Positions 60,381-64,000 of a stretch of 64,000 nucleotides of DNA are shown here, piece by piece. The notes beneath the pieces are model-generated. The model was not told the DNA's origin, did no database searches, and worked only from the letters and a program-made list of their open reading frames with translations. This stretch comes from a bacterium. Lineage in GTDB: Bacteria > Bacillota_I > Bacilli_A > RF39 > UBA660. The number at the start of each line of letters is the position of its first letter. Position 1 is the stretch's first letter. The stretch covers positions 1 through 64,000 of the forward strand of contig JAHZBE010000006.1 in the NCBI GenBank assembly GCA_019423565.1, written 5' to 3'. A program made the translations under genes and the position numbers.

Positions 60381-61072
60381 TGATTAAATTATTAAAAATA
60401 TTATTAGGCAGGTTATTTAAAAAATACAATGAGTTATTTTTTGTAGGAAGTACTGATATACTTCCAGAACCTTTGTCAAAAGAAGAAGAAGAAAAATATG
60501 TTGATATGTTTCAAAATGGAGATTTAAAGGCAAGAGATAAACTTATTGAACATAATCTTAGACTTGTTGTTTATTTATCAAAAAAGTATGAAAATACTAA
60601 AGTTGAATTAGAGGATTTAGTATCGATAGGTACAATAGGTTTAATTAAAGGAATTAATACATATAAAAATGATAAAAATATAAAACTTGCGACATACGCA
60701 TCTAGATGCATTGATAATGAAATACTTATGTATTTAAGAAAAAATAAAAAAAGAAAAGCAGATGTATCTTTAGATGAATCACTTTCATTTGATTCAGAAG
60801 GTAATGAACTACATTTAGAAGATATATTAGGTACTGAAAAGGATATTGTAACTAAAGATTTAGAAGAAAATGATATGAGAAAAATAATGCTTAAAGAAAT
60901 AGGTAAATTAAATGAAAGAGATAAACAAATAATGGTGTTAAGATATGGTCTTAATGATACAAAAGAATATACTCAAAAAGAAGTTGCAGAACTACTTGGT
61001 ATATCACAAAGTTATATATCTAGAATAGAAAAGAAAGTAATAAGTAAAATTAGTTCAATGATAAAAATATAA
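60380..61072 (+). CDS. sigE: RNA polymerase sporulation sigma factor SigE with pro-sequence
   Basis: 230 residues. Sigma70 family: region 2 (AYKLIEHNLRLVVYL-type: LIEHNLRLVVYLSKKYENTK, DLVSIGTIGLIKGINTY, KLATYASRCIDNEILMYLRK) and region 4 helix-turn-helix (YTQKEVAELLGISQSYISRI). Strongly SigE-like throughout, including SLDESLSFDSEGNELHLEDILGT. An N-terminal pro-sequence MIKLLKILLGRLFKKYNEL precedes FFVGSTDILPEPLS, so the SpoIIGA cut is expected near F20-F21, giving a 20-residue pro-sequence, shorter than the 27 of B. subtilis. sigG, its usual neighbour, is not beside it. Confidence 0.95.
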   Translation: MIKLLKILLGRLFKKYNELFFVGSTDILPEPLSKEEEEKYVDMFQNGDLKARDKLIEHNLRLVVYLSKKYENTKVELEDLVSIGTIGLIKGINTYKNDKNIKLATYASRCIDNEILMYLRKNKKRKADVSLDESLSFDSEGNELHLEDILGTEKDIVTKDLEENDMRKIMLKEIGKLNERDKQIMVLRYGLNDTKEYTQKEVAELLGISQSYISRIEKKVISKISSMIKI

Positions 61073-61095
61073 CTATATTATATAATAGTAAAATT

Positions 61096-61123
61096 TTGAA
61101 AATACAAAAAAATATGTTAAAAT
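61096..61123 (+). promoter_or_regulatory. Likely promoter of the SGNH-like gene
   Basis: TTGAAA (61096-61101), 16-bp spacer, TAAAAT (61118-61123). Confidence 0.45.
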
Positions 61124-61143
61124 AATATGTAAGAGGTTGCAAT

Positions 61144-62262
61144 ATGAAGTATGATAAGAATAAAGAAAAAGAAAAATTAGAACAAGTAAATGAAGAATTA
61201 ATAAAGTTTATGAAGAATTATGAAAAAAATAAACTATCACTTACTGCAATAGGTAATTCGATAAGCGATGGATTTTCTATGTCAGAACCAGGTAAATTAT
61301 TATTAGATAGAAATCTAGGATTGATAGATTATGGAAAAAATAAAGGATTAGGTGTTCAAACATATCAGTTATCAAGAAGTGAAAATAATAATTCACTAGC
61401 AGTATATAATTGGATTATACAAAATTGTTGTGAAAGGGATTCTCATAACTGGAATAAAGTAGATTATAAACGCGCTATAGAAAATGGGAACCCATTACTA
61501 ACAGATGAAGAAATTAATGAGTTCTTTTCAGGTGGATCCGATAAAAAAATCCAAGATATTATATTTGATTCAAACAAAGATAATGCTAATATAATTATTC
61601 TAAATTTAGGAACGGGTTCATTTTTAGATGTTGTAACTAGACATGGTTCTTTGTCTATCCCAAATTTATTCGGTTCTGTTGATAGAGATATATATGGTAT
61701 AAGTGCAATACTAGAATTAATTCAAAATAATAATAGGAGTAGTGGTTCTAATACACAAATATATTTATGTGGGGCGCCTAAAATAGTTAATACAGCTATA
61801 ACTGATATATTTATGAATCCAAAAATTAAAAAGATTGGTTCAGTATTTGCTAACGTTACATATGTTCCTTCGTTTCCTAGACAAGCATTTTATAAAACAC
61901 CAAGTGGAAGCATAGTTCCAGATGTTCATTATAATCAAGCAGAGTATTATCATTTTTTATCTGAAATAGAAAATAAAATAATTGATAATTACTTTATTAG
62001 AGATTTAATGATTGATTTAGATAGAATATTATTTCAAATGAGTAATGATAATGACTTAAATGGTACAAATTATTCTAAAAATGATGTAAAAGATATTATT
62101 GATGAAGTTGCTAAAAAGTATGAAAGTAAAACAGGTAATTACAATTATTTTATTGATTTTATTAAAACTTATATAAAAGCTAGATATCCATTCGATTTTT
62201 TTAGAACTTCACCGGATAACAATATTTCAGAAGATTTAAATTGTATGAAAAGACACAAATAA
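61144..62262 (+). CDS. SGNH/GDSL-type hydrolase-like protein
   Basis: 372 residues. Block I Gly-Asn-Ser in SLTAIGNSISDGFSMSEPG (Ser near residue 38), a glycine-rich block NIIILNLGTGSFLDVV (about 159-174), and a late Asp-x-x-His, PDVHYNQAEYYHFL (about 260-273). These are in the order of SGNH hydrolases (esterase, lipase or deacetylase). No signal peptide is seen, which is unusual for cell-wall-acting members. It follows sigE with its own promoter. The substrate is unknown; a link with sporulation is speculation. Confidence 0.65.
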   Translation: MKYDKNKEKEKLEQVNEELIKFMKNYEKNKLSLTAIGNSISDGFSMSEPGKLLLDRNLGLIDYGKNKGLGVQTYQLSRSENNNSLAVYNWIIQNCCERDSHNWNKVDYKRAIENGNPLLTDEEINEFFSGGSDKKIQDIIFDSNKDNANIIILNLGTGSFLDVVTRHGSLSIPNLFGSVDRDIYGISAILELIQNNNRSSGSNTQIYLCGAPKIVNTAITDIFMNPKIKKIGSVFANVTYVPSFPRQAFYKTPSGSIVPDVHYNQAEYYHFLSEIENKIIDNYFIRDLMIDLDRILFQMSNDNDLNGTNYSKNDVKDIIDEVAKKYESKTGNYNYFIDFIKTYIKARYPFDFFRTSPDNNISEDLNCMKRHK

Positions 62263-62383
62263 AAATTGTATAGAATTATACATATTGTTATGAAAAATCA
62301 TAGATTTGATACATTCAATGTACGTAAAATATTTTATTAAAATATAGTTATGATATGTTATAATGATTTCAAGGAGGTTTTTT

Positions 62384-62971
62384 ATGAAAGCAGAAAAAGT
62401 TGATGAGGTATATAGAAAATTAAGCCTTTTCGAAGAAAAACCAAAGGTTGGTGAATATTTTGGAGTTATTGAAGTAGTTAATTACGTTGTCCCATATTAT
62501 TCTGACAAAAAATCATACACTTATGGTATTGATTTCTTTAAAGAAAATCAAGAATACGACATATTACTATTTAAAAAAATTGGTGAAGAAACTATTATAG
62601 AAGTATCAACAGGTATTCCATTTTTACTTAATCCAGATTATCAGGAATATCCTTATATTGGTGCATTAGAACATAATAAATATTTTCAAGAAAAATTTTT
62701 AAAATATAAAAAAGTTGGATTATCTATAATTAGTGATGATTATTTAAAAGTTAATGATGAATTTAAACTATTTTATTCTAAAATGATGAATCAAGAATTA
62801 AAAGACAAATTAAAAGGCTACGCCAAAATAGCACATGAACAATTTGACAACGCTTTCGTTGATGTTATAAATAAAACACATAATATTGCTTCAGTAGATA
62901 ATGCAATATATGATATGGAACAAAAGCGTAAAGTTAAAACATTAACAAAACCAAATGATGATCAAAAGTAA
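62384..62971 (+). CDS. Uncharacterised protein
   Basis: 195 residues, soluble, from an ATG with a perfect AAGGAGG (62371-62377); the upstream ATG at 62363 would include this site. A strand-rich N-terminal half with many Tyr/Phe (VGEYFGVIEVVNYVVPYYSD, YDILLFKKIG) precedes a helical C-terminal half and a basic tail (KRKVKTLTKP). Not recognised. A TATAAT at 62359-62364 with no clear -35 precedes it; the strong terminator overlaps its end. Confidence 0.65.
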   Translation: MKAEKVDEVYRKLSLFEEKPKVGEYFGVIEVVNYVVPYYSDKKSYTYGIDFFKENQEYDILLFKKIGEETIIEVSTGIPFLLNPDYQEYPYIGALEHNKYFQEKFLKYKKVGLSIISDDYLKVNDEFKLFYSKMMNQELKDKLKGYAKIAHEQFDNAFVDVINKTHNIASVDNAIYDMEQKRKVKTLTKPNDDQK

Positions 62972-62984
62972 TCATCATTTTTTT
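62953..62984 (+). terminator. Terminator before trmB
   Basis: AAATGATGAT (62953-62962) and ATCATCATTT (62971-62980), perfect 10 bp, 8-nt loop, Ts follow; contains the stop codon. Confidence 0.85.
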
Positions 62985-63035
62985 ACTGGTTTTTTTAGTA
63001 AATTTATGGTAAAATCTTCTTTAGAGGTGAAGTTT

Positions 63036-63674
63036 ATGCGTTATAATGTTGTTAAAAATGCAAATAAGATTATAGATAGTAGTTCATATTTAATTAAGAA
63101 TCCTGAAAGTTATAAAGGAAAATGGAAAGATGTATTTTCTAATAATAATCCAATTTGTTTAGAATTAGGTATGGGAAGAGGAAGTTTTATAATTGAAATG
63201 GCTAAAAAACATCCTAATATTAATTATATAGGGCTAGAATTAGATAGTTCACAAACAGCAACTGCGATTAATAATATAAAAAATCAAAATATAAGCAATC
63301 TTAGAATGATATGTGCAGATGCTAGAAATATTATTAATTATTTTGGTAAAGAAATAGATACAATCTATTTAACATTTTCAGAGCCATGGCCAAAAAAACA
63401 AGATGCTAAAAAAAGATTTTCAGATGAAAGTTATTTAAGATTATATGATAGAATATTTAAAAAAAATAAGCACATAATCTTAAAGACAGATAATAAAATA
63501 TTATTTGCATCTGCCTTAGAAAGTTTTAGTAATTACTGGTATACATTTGAAAAGGTTAGTTTAGATTTACATAATGATGAAAGAAAAATAGAAAATGTCA
63601 TGACTGATTTTGAAAAACAATATTATAAAGAACATAGACCAATATTTTATGTTGATGCATACTTTAAAAATTAA
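63036..63674 (+). CDS. trmB: tRNA (guanine46-N7)-methyltransferase TrmB
   Basis: 212 residues. SAM-binding LELGMGRGSFIIEMAKKHP (motif I), IGLELDSS, ICADARNI, and the tRNA-binding YLTFSEPWPKKQDAKKRF with catalytic Asp/Pro-Trp-Pro, typical of TrmB. ATG 63036 follows TAGAGGTGA; upstream in-frame starts fall in the preceding gene. It methylates G46 in the tRNA variable loop. Confidence 0.95.
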   Translation: MRYNVVKNANKIIDSSSYLIKNPESYKGKWKDVFSNNNPICLELGMGRGSFIIEMAKKHPNINYIGLELDSSQTATAINNIKNQNISNLRMICADARNIINYFGKEIDTIYLTFSEPWPKKQDAKKRFSDESYLRLYDRIFKKNKHIILKTDNKILFASALESFSNYWYTFEKVSLDLHNDERKIENVMTDFEKQYYKEHRPIFYVDAYFKN

Positions 63675-63692
63675 TAGAAAGGATATGGTAAC

Positions 63693-64000
63693 ATGTTTGT
63701 TGATGAGGTTATAATTGAAGTTAAAGCAGGCAATGGTGGAGATGGTTGTACTGCTTTTAGAAGAGAAAAATATATTCCAATGGGTGGACCTTTTGGTGGT
63801 AATGGTGGAAAAGGCGCTGATATTATATTCAAAGTAGATATGGGGCTTAGAACATTACTTGATTTAAGATATAATAAACATATTAAAGGTCATAAAGGAT
63901 CAAATGGTCTTGGTAAGAATATGAATGGTAAAAATGCAGAAAATATTATTATTAAAGTACCACAAGGAACAACTGTAACTGATTTAGATACAGGACTTAT
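63693..64000 (+). CDS. obgE: GTPase Obg, N-terminal part, cut by the window edge
   Basis: The first 102 codons are seen. MFVDEVIIEVKAGNGGDGCT, RREKYIPMGGPFGGNGGKGA and DLRYNKHIKGHKGSNG are the glycine-rich Obg fold; the GTPase domain is beyond the edge. Obg is needed for 50S assembly and stringent response, and in B. subtilis for sporulation. There it follows spo0B in the L21-L27 operon; here it follows trmB. AAAGGAT is the ribosome binding site. Confidence 0.95.
   Translation, partial: MFVDEVIIEVKAGNGGDGCTAFRREKYIPMGGPFGGNGGKGADIIFKVDMGLRTLLDLRYNKHIKGHKGSNGLGKNMNGKNAENIIIKVPQGTTVTDLDTGL

Noticed and set aside
1..64000. Mycoplasma-type genetic code (TGA as Trp)
   Set aside because: Several genes stop at TGA (rsmE and rnc for example) and Trp is TGG throughout; the organism also has a class B PBP and sporulation genes.

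Overview
The window comes from an AT-rich (about a quarter G+C by eye, not counted) Gram-positive-type bacterium of the Bacillota, most likely a Bacilli lineage with a reduced genome. The support is B. subtilis-like gene order (hrcA-grpE-dnaK..dnaJ..rsmE..mtaB; nusB-xseA-xseB; rplU-prp-rpmA; rnc..cdsA-rseP), a peptidoglycan synthase, Bacillus-type sporulation genes, and use of TGA as a stop with TGG for Trp, which argues against a mycoplasma code. A relationship to uncultured gut lineages such as RF39 is my guess, not shown.

Layout. 1-3.1 kb: tail of an Rpn-like nuclease, an anchored protein, holA and tmcAL. 3.2-7.8 kb: an accessory block (alpha/beta hydrolase, helicase-associated-repeat protein, 78-aa protein, large superfamily II helicase) lying between tmcAL and yceD-rpmF, which I recall as neighbours in B. 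subtilis. 7.9-13.3 kb: yceD, rpmF, gmk, a class B PBP, rpmG, ldh, efp. 13.4-15.2 kb: spoIIIAH-like, gerE and gerM-like genes. 15.3-21.4 kb: tRNA-Arg, a methyltransferase-like gene, rnr, yvcK and a small HD-domain cluster. 21.5-33.7 kb: the heat-shock operon behind a CIRCE-like operator, interrupted by pepF and by a convergent HerA-like/AAA+ pair, then rsmE and mtaB. 33.7-38.8 kb: recD2, a 52-aa membrane protein, mutS. 38.9-41.2 kb: two tandem prepilin-like genes with identical stems and variable tips. 41.3-47.2 kb: M18 aminopeptidase, nusB-xseA-xseB, a histidine phosphatase, an enlarged thymidylate synthase. 47.3-51.8 kb: spoIVB, a Ca2+-type P-ATPase and an unknown gene. 51.9-55.8 kb: L21 leader, rplU-prp-rpmA, secreted and membrane proteins, a TroA-like lipoprotein. 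56-64 kb: yidD, rnc, cdsA, rseP, fmt, spoIIGA-sigE, an SGNH-like protein, an unknown, trmB, and the start of obgE.

Biology. Most of the window is housekeeping (translation, tRNA/rRNA modification, DNA repair, proteostasis). Seven genes belong to sporulation families (spoIIIAH-like, gerE, gerM-like, spoIVB, ymxH-like, spoIIGA, sigE), several with promoter-like sequences of the expected sporulation sigma class, so this small-genome bacterium probably forms endospores or recently did. The most unusual content is the helicase block, where a small gene looks assembled from a copied promoter and a copied helicase 3' end. Next come the prepilin pair, the HerA-like/AAA+ pair, and a TroA-like lipoprotein without the usual metal-binding histidines.
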